Shown: positions 1-8,704, counted from the stretch's first letter. The stretch is 21,442 nt of DNA from an uncultured Eubacteriales bacterium (GCA_900320235.1 ONRO01000382.1:1-21442), one strand, 5' to 3'. Notes: generated by a model not told the origin, from the letters alone. Translations and numbers: made by a program.

Positions 1-1119
1 TCAACCATTGATAAGGAAACAGCAAGTGTAGGTGATGTTGTCACAATCACCGGACAGGCAGAGTGCGGAGAAGAGCCGTATAAGTTCTTATATGAATACA
101 AATATGAGTCTGATAAAGAGTTTACTACGATCGGCTCCGGTTATACAACCTCCACAACAGCAAGCTTCACTCCTGATAAGGCAGGAACATATTATGTAAG
201 AGTCAGTGCTTTTGACAACCAGATGGCAGGTGAATATGCTGACTTCCAGGTTACTGTAACAGAGCCAGTAAACGAACTCAGGAATCTTTCCTCAGTTGAA
301 TCACTGACAGTAAAGGCCGGAACAGCAGTAAAGCTTAACGGTAAGGCAAGCGGAGGAACAGCACCGTACAAATATGCATATTATTACAAGAGAAGCACAA
401 ATACAAAATGGAATGTACTCGGTACAGAGTACAGTTCAGCAACAAGTGCATCCTTCACACCGAACACAGCCGCAGAATTTGACATAAAGATAGATGTAAA
501 GGATAATGCAGGAACAGTAAAAACAAATACATTCAAAGTAACTGTAACAAGTCCGGATACATTGGAAAACACCTCCTATCTGAACACAGAGATTGCACAG
601 ATCGGCGATGATATCCGTGTCACAGGCGGAGCAGAAGGCGGAAAGGGACCGTATAAGTATGCATTCTATTTCAAGAGATCCACAAACAGTAAATGGAATA
701 AAATGGGTACAGAATTCGGAACAGCAACATATGCTACTCTGATACCGAAGGCAGCTGCAGATTATGATCTGAAGGTAATTGCAAAGGACAGCACAGGTGC
801 AACAGCAGTCAGGACATTTACTGCAACAGCTGTTGAAAGCCTCCCGCTTACAAATATTTCAATAATCAACAGACCTACGACACTTCCGGCAAATACAACA
901 ATAACAATTTCCGGAAGAACAGTAGGCGGAACAAAGCCGGTTACATATCAGTTCTTCTTCAAGAGAACCGAGAATACAAAATGGAACAAGCTCAGCTATG
1001 GCAACGAGAAGCATACATATGCAAAATTCACTCCCACAAAGGCAGCAAGCTATAATCTCAGATCTGTTGCGATAGATGCAGACGGAACAATTTCAGAAAA
1101 GACATATACCATAGTTTCA
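1..1119 (+). repeat. Array of four Ig-like protein repeats, about 90 codons each
   Basis: The four units start near bases 1, 289, 571 and 856. They share the NTKWN core (a diverged form in unit 1) and the YKYA tyrosine cluster. DNA identity between units is moderate, so this is an old coding repeat and not a recent tandem duplication. Units 2 and 3 most resemble the third unit of the 4042-8121 protein (for example the NTKWNVxGTEF/Y segment), which points to exchange or duplication between the two genes. Confidence 0.8.
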
Positions 1120-1125
1120 CAGTAA
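1..1125 (+). CDS. C-terminal part of secreted protein with tandem Ig-like (triple-tyrosine-type) repeats, 5' end outside window
   Basis: The frame is open from base 1, so the gene begins upstream; the ATG at 223 is internal to a repeat and is not a start. The visible 374 codons form four tandem repeats of about 90 residues. Each has the pattern polar start, S/T-x-x-x-G, then GGxxPYKYAxYxKR, NTKWN, G-T-E-F/Y, ASFxP, YDxxVxxKD and TFxVTV. The first visible repeat is the most diverged. Such beta-sandwich repeats are common in clostridial surface proteins, often annotated as triple-tyrosine-motif domains, and probably act as stalk or binding modules. The same repeats occur in the protein encoded at 4042-8121, so the missing N-terminus may carry a signal peptide and LRR_5 repeats as well (inference). 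The protein ends directly after the fourth repeat, without an LPXTG motif, dockerin or C-terminal membrane helix. The repeat family is clear; the function is unknown. Confidence 0.85.
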   Translation, partial: STIDKETASVGDVVTITGQAECGEEPYKFLYEYKYESDKEFTTIGSGYTTSTTASFTPDKAGTYYVRVSAFDNQMAGEYADFQVTVTEPVNELRNLSSVESLTVKAGTAVKLNGKASGGTAPYKYAYYYKRSTNTKWNVLGTEYSSATSASFTPNTAAEFDIKIDVKDNAGTVKTNTFKVTVTSPDTLENTSYLNTEIAQIGDDIRVTGGAEGGKGPYKYAFYFKRSTNSKWNKMGTEFGTATYATLIPKAAADYDLKVIAKDSTGATAVRTFTATAVESLPLTNISIINRPTTLPANTTITISGRTVGGTKPVTYQFFFKRTENTKWNKLSYGNEKHTYAKFTPTKAASYNLRSVAIDADGTISEKTYTIVSQ

Positions 1126-1172
1126 AAAAGGTATAAAGTATTATTCGGTGTTCAGCTGAATAAAAGGCAGAT

Positions 1173-1210
1173 CAGCGGTACTTGTCTATTCAGGCAGGTA
1201 CCGCTGTTTA
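1173..1210 (+). terminator. Probable rho-independent terminator of the first gene
   Basis: The 12-base arms 1173-1184 and 1195-1206 pair with a single G-U and enclose a 10-base loop. A short T-rich stretch (tttact) follows, so the U-tract is weak. It lies 48 bases after the stop codon of the repeat protein, with no gene in between. Confidence 0.6.
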
Positions 1211-1393
1211 CTCTGAAATAATAAGTATGTTTTCTGAAAAAGAAATATAAACAGGATTGTATATATTACACTAATAATACTTTATCAGATATTAATGATA
1301 AATATCCTGAATGGTTCAGGGTTTCAGCCGGAGAACGGATTGCAGCCAGACCGGTTGCTTTTCATGACAGAAAAAACACAGGGAGGACAAAAT

Positions 1394-2014
1394 ATGACAC
1401 ACGTCGGAAGAAAAAAAGCTATATGGGGTTTTCTGTTGTTGGCATTGATCATGTTTGATATAATAGGAATAATAGTGCTGAATGGTATAGCTTCAGATGA
1501 GCCTTTTCATATGTTATTGAATTATTCTCAAACTGATGCAGTAATAACAAATATCAGTACACAGAGGATAAAAAAGTATCGGAACGGAACAAGGAGTAAT
1601 CATCATCATTCGAAAGAATACTATGTTACAAGATATAATGCAACAATAAAGTTTGAAACTGCAGATGGAAATACTATATCAAAGGAATTGATATCTGTTG
1701 GTCCGGGATACAGTAAAGGAGCATATATGAGCATATATTATGATCCCGGCAAACCTGAGAAGGTAATAAAAGATTCTCAATATGAAATGGTACGAAACGG
1801 AATGCTGGTATTTATTCTGTTCAATGTCATAGGTATAGTTGCATTAATTGTAATAATAGTCAGGAAAAGTAAAGGTTCAGTATATAAAATCAGCCGGGTA
1901 GATCGTGATATTGAATCACGCTATAAATCATATGAAGAATACGGCGGAGAAAAAACCGAACGTGCAGGAACGCTGTTTGACAGAGAGGTCAAGGATTCTG
2001 ATCTGAAGCTGTAA
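1394..2014 (+). CDS. DUF3592-like two-helix membrane protein
   Basis: The protein has 206 residues. I chose the ATG at 1394 because GGGAGG sits at 1381-1386, seven bases upstream; the frame is open back to 1295, but those earlier codons have no ribosome binding site. A hydrophobic helix at residues 11-32 and another at about 136-156 enclose a domain of about 100 residues, probably outside the membrane. That domain contains a His-rich turn (HHHS near residue 70), the strand pair YxATIKFETADGN, and GAYMSIYYDPGKPEKV near 110-123. The last pattern, a glycine turn followed by vxvyYdPxnPxkv, is typical of DUF3592 proteins, whose function is unknown. The cytoplasmic tail (about residues 157-206) is charged. 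The gene is monocistronic: terminators lie on both sides, and a small hairpin (1306-1311 with 1315-1320) lies in its leader. Confidence 0.75.
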   Translation: MTHVGRKKAIWGFLLLALIMFDIIGIIVLNGIASDEPFHMLLNYSQTDAVITNISTQRIKKYRNGTRSNHHHSKEYYVTRYNATIKFETADGNTISKELISVGPGYSKGAYMSIYYDPGKPEKVIKDSQYEMVRNGMLVFILFNVIGIVALIVIIVRKSKGSVYKISRVDRDIESRYKSYEEYGGEKTERAGTLFDREVKDSDLKL

Positions 2015-2066
2015 TCCTAAAACTTAGTGTTTGAAGCTGACTGCTTAAAAACAAAATAACAGTATA

Positions 2067-2103
2067 AAAAAGTCGGTGACCAGTTACGGTTCACCGACTT
2101 TTT
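2067..2103. terminator. Bidirectional rho-independent terminator between convergent genes
   Basis: The perfect 13-base arms 2067-2079 and 2091-2103 flank an 11-base loop. One arm begins with five A and the other ends with five T, so the structure works as a terminator on either strand. It serves both the DUF3592-like gene (plus strand, ends 2014) and the vWA lipoprotein gene (minus strand, ends 2171). Confidence 0.9.
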
Positions 2104-2170
2104 GCTGTATAGAGCAGTGGAGAAGTAATATTATCAGTTTCTGTAAGAATAATCAGAAAATGATTCCTGA

Positions 2171-3664
2171 TTATTTCTGCTTGTAGTCATTGATAACTCT
2201 GATGATGATATCATAAAGCTTTTCTACCTTGTAATCGCCGATGATAGGTTCAAGATGAGAGTCACCTATTCCGGAATCATCTGTCAGGAAAACATATGTA
2301 CCACCGGTATTGATAGCAGCAGCTCTTGCAAAAAGCTCTGTGTTTCTGTCAGAGTTGGAAGAAACGACCGGGATAATGCGAATGCCTTTTTCGGCAGCTT
2401 TTCTGATTGCAGCAGCAACCTCGTCAGCCTTTTCATCATGAGGAGGAGCATCAAAAATAAGGAAAGCAAGCTTGACTGATTTTTCACTCCAGCTGGATTT
2501 GTTAATAGTTTCGGTAAGAATCTCAGCAACAGCTTCAGGAAGATCTCCGCCGCCGTCAGCACTTTCGTTATTGAGTTTCTGCTGAAGCTGGGAAACATCA
2601 TCAGTAAAATCAAAGCATTTTGTTACATAATCATCTTTCGTGTCACGATAGAAGTTAACGGAATACTTAGTGTTTTCAGTACCGATCTGATTTGTAATAG
2701 CTGTGAATTCACTCTGAAGGAAAAGCATTTCATCGCCCATGGATCCGGTGGTATCAAGGATAAACATAATCTCGTTCTGAGCATAGCTTTCGCCTTCACC
2801 GTCAAATTTTACTGTAAGCTCTCTGTCAGTGCTTTTCTTTTTGCTCTGTGTATCCTCGCCGACAGTATTAAGCTCAAAGCTTTGCTTTTTACCGAGGCTT
2901 TCGATTTCAACTGCAGAGCCGGTGTTTTCATCAGATCCGAACAGATATGCAATTCCTTTTGCATCAGTTACTGCTTCCCATAAAACATTTCCGTCTATGT
3001 CTGTCAGTCTTGCCTTTGCATTTGCAACAGGTTTATCAGAACCGTCCTTTACAGTAACAGCAGTGCGGAATCTCGGGTCGATACCGTAGCTTGGAAATGT
3101 TATCTTTCCATTATTGACAAGGTTATTGAAAAAGCCTCTGTTATTGTTGTCATTCCATTCTCCTGCGGTCAGCTGTCCCGGATCCGGAACCGGGGGAACA
3201 TCAGGCTCGACAGCAGAGGTGGTCGGTTCAGTCGGAACCGGAGTTATTTCCTCTTCTGCCTCATCAAATTCAGTCATATCTGTAAAGGTATCCTCAGTCG
3301 GAGCTTCTGTGGCCGGAGTTTCTGCAGCGGGAGCTTCAGCGGTATTTTTGACAGAATTTGTTTTGCTGTCAGCAGCTTCAAAGCTTTTAGCGCCTTCTCT
3401 TACTGAAAAGCTGTCAGTTGCGGGCTCTGTCGGTGCAGCCTCACCGGCAGTTTCACCAGCTGTGTCTTTTGCAGTTGAAGGTGCAGTTTCGGTCAGACTT
3501 TCTTTTGTATCCGGAGAAGCAGATGCTCCTGATGAATTTGTAATACTGCTTTTAGTATCCGGAGCGGATTTGTCTGATGTTGTATTATTGCCTGAGCAGG
3601 CAGCTGCTGAAATGGCTAGTGTAAGTGCCATAAGTGTACTGATTAATCTTATATTTTTTTTCAT
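2171..3664 (-). CDS. Secreted vWA-domain lipoprotein with Thr/Ala/Glu/Pro-rich stalk
   Basis: The protein has 497 residues; AAGGAGG (3673-3679 on the minus strand) lies eight bases before the ATG. It has a signal peptide with Cys23 after ISAAA, so a lipoprotein anchor is likely, although the -3 residue is Ala rather than the preferred Leu. Residues 24-165 are a low-complexity stalk rich in T, A, S, E and P. A short TAGEWNDNNN motif follows near 166-175. Residues 200-265 look like a carboxypeptidase-regulatory/CnaB-type beta domain (KPVANAKARLTD, then VTDAKGIA). Residues 297-490 are a von Willebrand A domain: MIDAS motif DTTGS at 304-308, GGGDLPEA at 371-378 and FDAPPHDE at 404-411. vWA domains of this kind bind ligand through a divalent metal. 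The role is probably surface adhesion or assembly (inference). The gene stands alone, divergent from the large LRR protein and convergent with the DUF3592-like gene. Confidence 0.85.
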   Translation of the reverse strand: MKKNIRLISTLMALTLAISAAACSGNNTTSDKSAPDTKSSITNSSGASASPDTKESLTETAPSTAKDTAGETAGEAAPTEPATDSFSVREGAKSFEAADSKTNSVKNTAEAPAAETPATEAPTEDTFTDMTEFDEAEEEITPVPTEPTTSAVEPDVPPVPDPGQLTAGEWNDNNNRGFFNNLVNNGKITFPSYGIDPRFRTAVTVKDGSDKPVANAKARLTDIDGNVLWEAVTDAKGIAYLFGSDENTGSAVEIESLGKKQSFELNTVGEDTQSKKKSTDRELTVKFDGEGESYAQNEIMFILDTTGSMGDEMLFLQSEFTAITNQIGTENTKYSVNFYRDTKDDYVTKCFDFTDDVSQLQQKLNNESADGGGDLPEAVAEILTETINKSSWSEKSVKLAFLIFDAPPHDEKADEVAAAIRKAAEKGIRIIPVVSSNSDRNTELFARAAAINTGGTYVFLTDDSGIGDSHLEPIIGDYKVEKLYDIIIRVINDYKQK

Positions 3665-3916
3665 GATTAACGCCTCCTTGCACTAATAATCTGCATAGGA
3701 GAATATGGTTACAGAAGATTTAAAAAAATTTCCGGAAAAACTGAATAATAGTTTTTCAGATAAAATCATAGACGAAAAGAACCTCCTGTGCAGCGTACAG
3801 CCTATTCTGATGCCGGAAAAAGCAGATCTGTTATCACATGAGTTCAAAATGACTTGTAATAATAACAAAATAAGCACTGTCAATTTAGATATAATAAATA
3901 AAATTTCTAAAAATCA

Positions 3917-3946
3917 TTTACAACCGAATTGAGTCTGTATTATAAT
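3917..3946 (+). promoter_or_regulatory. Sigma-A promoter of the 4042 LRR gene
   Basis: TTTACA at 3917-3922 and a consensus TATAAT at 3941-3946 are separated by 18 bases. This would give a leader of roughly 90 bases before the ATG at 4042. Confidence 0.6.
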
Positions 3947-3984
3947 TTATGCAATAGCAGGTTACTTTTGAAATAATGTGGACA

Positions 3985-4008
3985 GCCGGATCATCAGATG
4001 ATTCCGGC
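3985..4008 (+). promoter_or_regulatory. Leader hairpin before the 4042 LRR gene
   Basis: GCCGGATCAT pairs with ATGATTCCGGC, leaving a three-base loop and one bulged T. The hairpin ends 17 bases before the AAGGAG at 4026-4031. No T-tract follows, so it is not a terminator. It could stabilise the transcript or modulate translation (inference). Confidence 0.5.
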
Positions 4009-4041
4009 ACAATGAATGGATAATGAAGGAGTTGATTTGAA

Positions 4042-7000
4042 ATGAACAGATCAGGAAAAATCAAAAGAATGACAAGAAGAACTGCATCTGTGATGATAGC
4101 GGCTGCGATGATCACAACTGCATTTATTCCGTCAGTTGTATCGGAGGGAACGTCATTATCTGTAAATGCTGCATCAGAAGCGGCAAAAGGCTCGGTTCTT
4201 ATAGATGGTGATTTTTCATATTCAGTAAATAACAACGGAACGGCTGATATATATAAGTATATCGGAAAAAGCAGTGAAGCAGTGATTCCGGAAAAACTCG
4301 GCGGACTAGATGTAGCCGGTCTGGGAAGCGGAGCGTTTAAAGACTGTACCTCAGTTACCCTTCCGACTTCAGTCAATATTGATATTACTCCCGGAACATT
4401 TGCAGGATGCACCATGTTGAAAAAGATCGTGATACCTGACGGAACAAGGGATGTAATCGTTGAAGATAATTCATTCACTGACTGTATTTCTCTTGAAGAA
4501 ATAACAGGAGGCAGCGGAGCATCAGGGATTGCTATCCGGAACGGAGTATTATTCAATGGAAATATGACAACATTATTGTGTTATCCTGCGGCAAAGGCAG
4601 CAAATATATATTATGTTCCCGAAAGTGTGACAGGTATTGCACAGGGTGCATTCAATAATGTCAGAAATACAACAGGTGTATCATTTTTACATTGTTATTC
4701 TCTGAAAAGCATTAATCCCGAAGTATTCAAAGGCTCAGACGGTATTGAAGTGATAGAGCTTTCAAAGAGCATTGAATTTGAAGATTCAGCTGTATATTTT
4801 GACATTCCGTCACTTCAGGCAGTAAATATTGCTCAGGAGAACCCGGATTATTATTCTGAACAGGGCGTAATATATTCAAAGAATGGTGAAAAGCTGATTT
4901 ACTATCCTGTCGGAAAGGTAGAGAGCAGCTTTGAGATACCGTCATCTGTAAAGGAAATAAGAACAGAGGGCATGACTGTAAATCAGAAACTGAAAGAAAT
5001 AACTGTTGCACAGGGCAATAATTCGTTCAGTGCACAGAACGGTGTACTATTCTCTGAGGGAGATTTCCGCTCACTTGAGGTATACCCATGTGCAAAGAAT
5101 GAACAAGGCTATACAGTCCCTGAAGGTGTAACCCAGATCAGTTCCTTTGCATTCAAGGAAAATAGATTCATCAATAATGTGATTATTTCCGATAGTGTTA
5201 CAACAATATGTACAGATGCATTTATGAATTGTACAAGTCTTAAAGGAATCATGATCGGTTCAGGACTGGAAGCAATGTATGTAAGTCCGTTCAGAGGATG
5301 TTCGGCGCTTGAAATAATAGATGTATCATCCCAGAACGAGAAGTATTACTGTGTGGATGATGTTCTGTATGAGCATTCTGATTTTGTTGATGAAAGCGGA
5401 AAGAAGCTTAATGTATTAGTGGTCTATCCGTCTGCTAAAAAAGGTGAAAGCTTTACAGTACCGTCATCTGTTTCAAGGATCGGAACAGAAGCATTCGCAG
5501 GAAATCCGTACATAAAGAGTGTGAGTGCTGCAAGTGGAAGCATACTGAGCTATATTGAATATGGAGCATTCAGTGATTGTACAGCTCTTAACAGAGTATC
5601 TCCTGGAAGTGCTGTCAAGACGATAGAAAGTAATGCATTTGAAGGTTGCAAATCTCTTGCGCAGTTCACGATACCGTCATCAGTCGAAGAGCTTGGAAAT
5701 GAATTGTTCAAAGGCTGTGAGAAACTGACTGCTGTAAATTCAGACAGTAATTATTTCGTTTCAGAAAACGGAACACTTTTCGATGCAGATAAATCGACTT
5801 TATTGTACTATCCGGAAGGAAAACAGGATAAGGAATATAAAGTACCGGACAGTGTAAATTATCTGACATATTATTCATTTGCAGATAATAAGTATATTGA
5901 AAAGCTTGAGCTCAGTAAATCCATTGACGAATGTGACAATGAATTCATCTCAGGCTGTACATCACTGCGTGAACTGATAATTCCTGATATGATCAATACA
6001 TTTGAACCTGAAGGCATAAACAGAAGCGGTATTCTGGAGATATATTCAGTTGAAAATGAGAGTGTCAGGATATTTGCATTAAGAAACGGAATAAGATATT
6101 ATTTTTATTCTTCAGACAGCGTTATCAATAATTCATATATAAGCAAAAACGTTATCACAGGCGGTCAGAGCATAACATTAAACGGCAGATCGTCAGGAAA
6201 TAATGATGGATGCAGCTATGCATTTGAATATAAGAAATCAGATGAGGAAAGCTGGATCACGATAGGTAAGAAATATGATTCGTCAGTTTCACAAATATTC
6301 AGCACAGAGGAAGCCGGTACATATGATATCAGGATCACAGCAAAGAACAGCTCCGGAAAAACAGCTGAAAGATATTTCAGTGTACTTGTCAAGGATGCGC
6401 TTGCAAATAAATCAGAGCTGAATAAAGATACTGTATTTCTTGGTCAGTCAGTAACACTGACAGGAAAAGCAGAAGGTGGTGAGGGAGGATATCTGTACGA
6501 ATACCTCTATAAATATTCCACAAAGACTGCATGGTCAAAAATAAAGGCATATTCTTCCACGACGAATGTAAGTTTCCTACCGAAGGTATCCGGAAAATAT
6601 GATCTCTGTGTAAAGGCGAAGGACAGCAACGGAACAGTAAGCACAAAGAAATTTGTACTTGAAGTATCAAATATTTCTGTTCTGAAAAATACATCAAATA
6701 TAAGTGCAGCAGAAGTCAGAACAGGAGAGAGTGTAAAGCTCACAGCAAAGTGTACAGGCGGAAAAGCTGATTATAAGTACGCATTTTATTTCAGACGCAA
6801 AAACAATACAAAATGGAATGTGATCGGAACAGAATTCGGCAAGGCAAGCACTGCAAGCTTCCGTCCTACATCAGCTGCAATATATGATGTCAGAATAGAT
6901 ATCAAGGACGCATCAGGACAGTCAGCATCAAAAAGCTTTACAGTCAGCTCATCAAACGGCGAATTTGAGAATATATCAACTATAAGCACAGATTACATTA

Positions 7001-8121
7001 CGAAGGCACAGACACCGGTCAGACTGAACGGCATGGCAGTCGGCGGAAGCGGAAAATATTCATATGCATATTATTTCAAGCGTGCTTCCAATACAAAATG
7101 GAACAGTATCGGAACCGTATACGGCAGTCAGACAAGTGTCACACTTACAACAACAGCACTTACATATTATGATGTAATGATAAGTATCAGGGATGAAGAA
7201 AGCGGAAAGGTAGTTTCAAAGACATTCCAGATAAAGTCTTCCATACCTGAAGCACTGAAGAATGAATCCAATGTTGCTGCAGAATCACTGAAGCTTGGTG
7301 AGTCAGTGGTGATAAAAGGAGCAGCAAGCGGAGGAATAGCTTCCTATAAATATACATATCAGTTCAAGAGAAAGAAAAATACATCGTGGAAAACGCTCGG
7401 TTCAGCTAAAACTACATCAACAACTGCATCATTCAAGCCCCTTGAAGCCGATAAGTATGATGTCAGGGTTACAGTCACAGATTCAGCAGGTAATGAAGTT
7501 GTCAAAGATTTCAGTGTAACTACATATGATATCGTGAATACCTCAACAGTTGATAAAACGAGCGCAGTCATAGGTACAGCTTTCAGGATAACCGGATCAA
7601 TAAGCGGCGGAACAAATAATATCCGGTATTCCTATTATTACAGAAAAGCAGGAACTTCATCGTGGACTACTGTAAAAGAAAAAACAACATCTTCAACAGC
7701 AGATATCACACCGGTACAATCAGGCAGCTATGAGCTTTATGTAGTCATAACTGACGGCACAGGAATAACAGCAGATAAAACATTTAATGTCACAGTATAT
7801 GATGAACTTCAGAATACATCAACAATAAATGCAACAGTTATCAAAAAAGGCAATTCAATTATACTTACAGGCTCAGCAACAGGAGGTACCGGAAATTATA
7901 CCTATGCATTCTATTATAGGAAAGAAGGTAATCAGACTTTTGTACCTATCGGAAAGGAATTTGACGGCAGGACTAAAGACGGAATGACTCCATCCGGTAT
8001 ATCGAATTATGAATTCAAGGTTGTTGTAAAGGATGACAGCGGAGCAACAGCAGAGAAAATATTCAATGTAACTGTAAAGCCTTCCGGACGCGATGAGCTG
8101 CCGATAATCCCTGCATACTGA
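4042..8121 (+). CDS. Secreted BspA-like LRR_5 protein with seven C-terminal Ig-like repeats
   Basis: The protein has 1359 residues; AAGGAG at 4026-4031 lies ten bases before the ATG. The N-terminus is a signal peptide: basic residues 2-14, a hydrophobic core at 15-30, and likely cleavage near VNAA at about 41-44. Residues 55-690 are LRR_5 (BspA/Treponema-type) repeats with FKDCTSV-like and FxGCxxLxxIxIPxSV-like units. Within them a longer super-repeat recurs about five times, near residues 167, 275, 334, 439 and 577: xGVLFxxxxxxLxxYPxxK, then xxxxVPxSVxxI. Residues 694-1350 are seven Ig-like repeats of about 92 residues with GGxxxYxYAxYxKR, NTKWN and YDVRVxVKDxxG patterns. The chain ends shortly after the last repeat, with no LPXTG, dockerin or membrane helix. 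Proteins of this type are surface or secreted adhesins and binding proteins; the ligand is unknown. It is probably monocistronic, with its own promoter and terminator. Confidence 0.9.
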   Translation: MNRSGKIKRMTRRTASVMIAAAMITTAFIPSVVSEGTSLSVNAASEAAKGSVLIDGDFSYSVNNNGTADIYKYIGKSSEAVIPEKLGGLDVAGLGSGAFKDCTSVTLPTSVNIDITPGTFAGCTMLKKIVIPDGTRDVIVEDNSFTDCISLEEITGGSGASGIAIRNGVLFNGNMTTLLCYPAAKAANIYYVPESVTGIAQGAFNNVRNTTGVSFLHCYSLKSINPEVFKGSDGIEVIELSKSIEFEDSAVYFDIPSLQAVNIAQENPDYYSEQGVIYSKNGEKLIYYPVGKVESSFEIPSSVKEIRTEGMTVNQKLKEITVAQGNNSFSAQNGVLFSEGDFRSLEVYPCAKNEQGYTVPEGVTQISSFAFKENRFINNVIISDSVTTICTDAFMNCTSLKGIMIGSGLEAMYVSPFRGCSALEIIDVSSQNEKYYCVDDVLYEHSDFVDESGKKLNVLVVYPSAKKGESFTVPSSVSRIGTEAFAGNPYIKSVSAASGSILSYIEYGAFSDCTALNRVSPGSAVKTIESNAFEGCKSLAQFTIPSSVEELGNELFKGCEKLTAVNSDSNYFVSENGTLFDADKSTLLYYPEGKQDKEYKVPDSVNYLTYYSFADNKYIEKLELSKSIDECDNEFISGCTSLRELIIPDMINTFEPEGINRSGILEIYSVENESVRIFALRNGIRYYFYSSDSVINNSYISKNVITGGQSITLNGRSSGNNDGCSYAFEYKKSDEESWITIGKKYDSSVSQIFSTEEAGTYDIRITAKNSSGKTAERYFSVLVKDALANKSELNKDTVFLGQSVTLTGKAEGGEGGYLYEYLYKYSTKTAWSKIKAYSSTTNVSFLPKVSGKYDLCVKAKDSNGTVSTKKFVLEVSNISVLKNTSNISAAEVRTGESVKLTAKCTGGKADYKYAFYFRRKNNTKWNVIGTEFGKASTASFRPTSAAIYDVRIDIKDASGQSASKSFTVSSSNGEFENISTISTDYITKAQTPVRLNGMAVGGSGKYSYAYYFKRASNTKWNSIGTVYGSQTSVTLTTTALTYYDVMISIRDEESGKVVSKTFQIKSSIPEALKNESNVAAESLKLGESVVIKGAASGGIASYKYTYQFKRKKNTSWKTLGSAKTTSTTASFKPLEADKYDVRVTVTDSAGNEVVKDFSVTTYDIVNTSTVDKTSAVIGTAFRITGSISGGTNNIRYSYYYRKAGTSSWTTVKEKTTSSTADITPVQSGSYELYVVITDGTGITADKTFNVTVYDELQNTSTINATVIKKGNSIILTGSATGGTGNYTYAFYYRKEGNQTFVPIGKEFDGRTKDGMTPSGISNYEFKVVVKDDSGATAEKIFNVTVKPSGRDELPIIPAY
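6121..8097 (+). repeat. Array of seven Ig-like protein repeats
   Basis: The units begin at about residues 694, 784, 875, 970, 1066, 1162 and 1253 of the 4042 gene product. The middle units keep the NTKWN/NTSWK core and the tyrosine-rich YKYA strand best; the first and last are most diverged, as in old repeat arrays. The units match those of the protein ending at 1125. Confidence 0.85.
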
Positions 8122-8210
8122 TATGCATTATTACATGATTGATGCAAAAAACTGAATAAAAACAAGAAATCGGGAATAGCATCATAAGCACAGATCCGTA
8201 AAGAAAAACA

Positions 8211-8250
8211 AGAGCATTGTCTGAAGAATTACTGCAGACAATGCTCTTTT
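8211..8250 (+). terminator. Rho-independent terminator after the 4042 LRR gene
   Basis: The perfect 13-base arms 8211-8223 and 8235-8247 enclose an 11-base loop, followed by T residues to 8250. It is 89 bases after the stop codon. Confidence 0.88.
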
Positions 8251-8257
8251 AAGTTAT

Positions 8258-8364
8258 TGTAAAAAAATTCTGTGAGTTTTATAGCAGAAGTGATGTCACA
8301 AGTTCAGTCTTGAAAAGCATGGCTGTGCCCGGGTAAAATTTTACAGACTGACTAATCCGTGAAT
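8258..8364. repeat. Intergenic repeat element, copy A
   Basis: From 8268 to 8338 this aligns without gaps to 16621-16691; 54 of 71 positions are identical by hand count. With one single-base gap the match continues to the shared CCGTGAAT ending at 8364. A shared tgtaaaaa precedes it. Read on the minus strand, both copies encode KFYxxTAxLF, then ELxTSxLL and a stop codon at the same place, so the element may be a decayed coding remnant. Its function is unknown. Confidence 0.7.
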
Positions 8365-8518
8365 AAATGGTCAAGTACACCAAGGGCACTTCCTTGTGGC
8401 ATGTTACTCTGGCTGAGAACTGAAAGAATAAAGTATATTGAAAAATCATGTTATTATAAATTTTAAGTATTTGTATAAAACTACTATAAAACAGTTTGCA
8501 AAAATGTTGTTATTCCCC

Positions 8519-8547
8519 TTGAGAAAAGATTGTTGATATGTTATAAA
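8519..8547 (+). promoter_or_regulatory. Extended -10 sigma-A promoter of the second LRR gene
   Basis: TTGAGA at 8519-8524, a 17-base spacer and TATAAA at 8542-8547, preceded by TGT (8539-8541), form an extended -10. The predicted start near 8554 leaves a leader of about 150 bases. Confidence 0.7.
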
Positions 8548-8704
8548 CTTATATATGCAAAATGTTACAAATATTTAACTTTTATTTTTCTGATGAGTTT
8601 TTCTGAAAAAAACAGCTGTCAGAATAATAAATGTATTGAACTGACCTGAAGGCGATGACAAATCTACCGACAGGAATTTTTTCAGCATTGAAGGAGGAAA
8701 TGAT

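Larger units (their letters stand above)
3665..4041. other. Divergent intergenic region between vWA lipoprotein and LRR gene
   Basis: This 377-base region separates two divergently transcribed genes. It holds the minus-strand ribosome binding site at 3673-3679, a weak A/T hairpin (3736-3742 with 3750-3756), a plus-strand promoter at 3917-3946 and a leader hairpin at 3985-4008. I found no convincing minus-strand promoter. A 75-codon open frame at 3705-3932 is probably not a gene. Confidence 0.6.
8122..8704. other. Long intergenic region with terminator, repeat element, promoter and leader
   Basis: This 583-base gap contains, in order, a strong terminator (8211-8250), copy A of a repeated intergenic element (8258-8364), about 150 bases of very AT-rich sequence, an extended -10 promoter (8519-8547) and an untranslated leader of roughly 150 bases before the ATG at 8705. 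I did not recognise a known riboswitch in the leader. It does contain CCTG and CAGG segments that could pair weakly around 8645-8674. Confidence 0.6.

Noticed and set aside
1295..1393. Upstream extension of the DUF3592-like gene from ATG 1295 or the ATG at 1367
   Set aside because: Neither start has a good ribosome binding site, and 1295 runs through a leader hairpin. The ATG at 1394 has GGGAGG at the right distance and puts a helix directly at the N-terminus.
3114..3686. 190-codon plus-strand open frame opposite the vWA lipoprotein
   Set aside because: It is the shadow of the Thr/Ala/Glu/Pro-rich stalk of the minus-strand gene. It gives a low-complexity Ser/Val/Ala product and has no ribosome binding site.
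3705..3932. 75-codon plus-strand open frame in the divergent intergenic region
   Set aside because: AGGAGA ends only two bases before its ATG, its end overlaps the -35 region of the LRR promoter, and the sequence shows no recognisable motif. The length is not unusual for AT-rich sequence.
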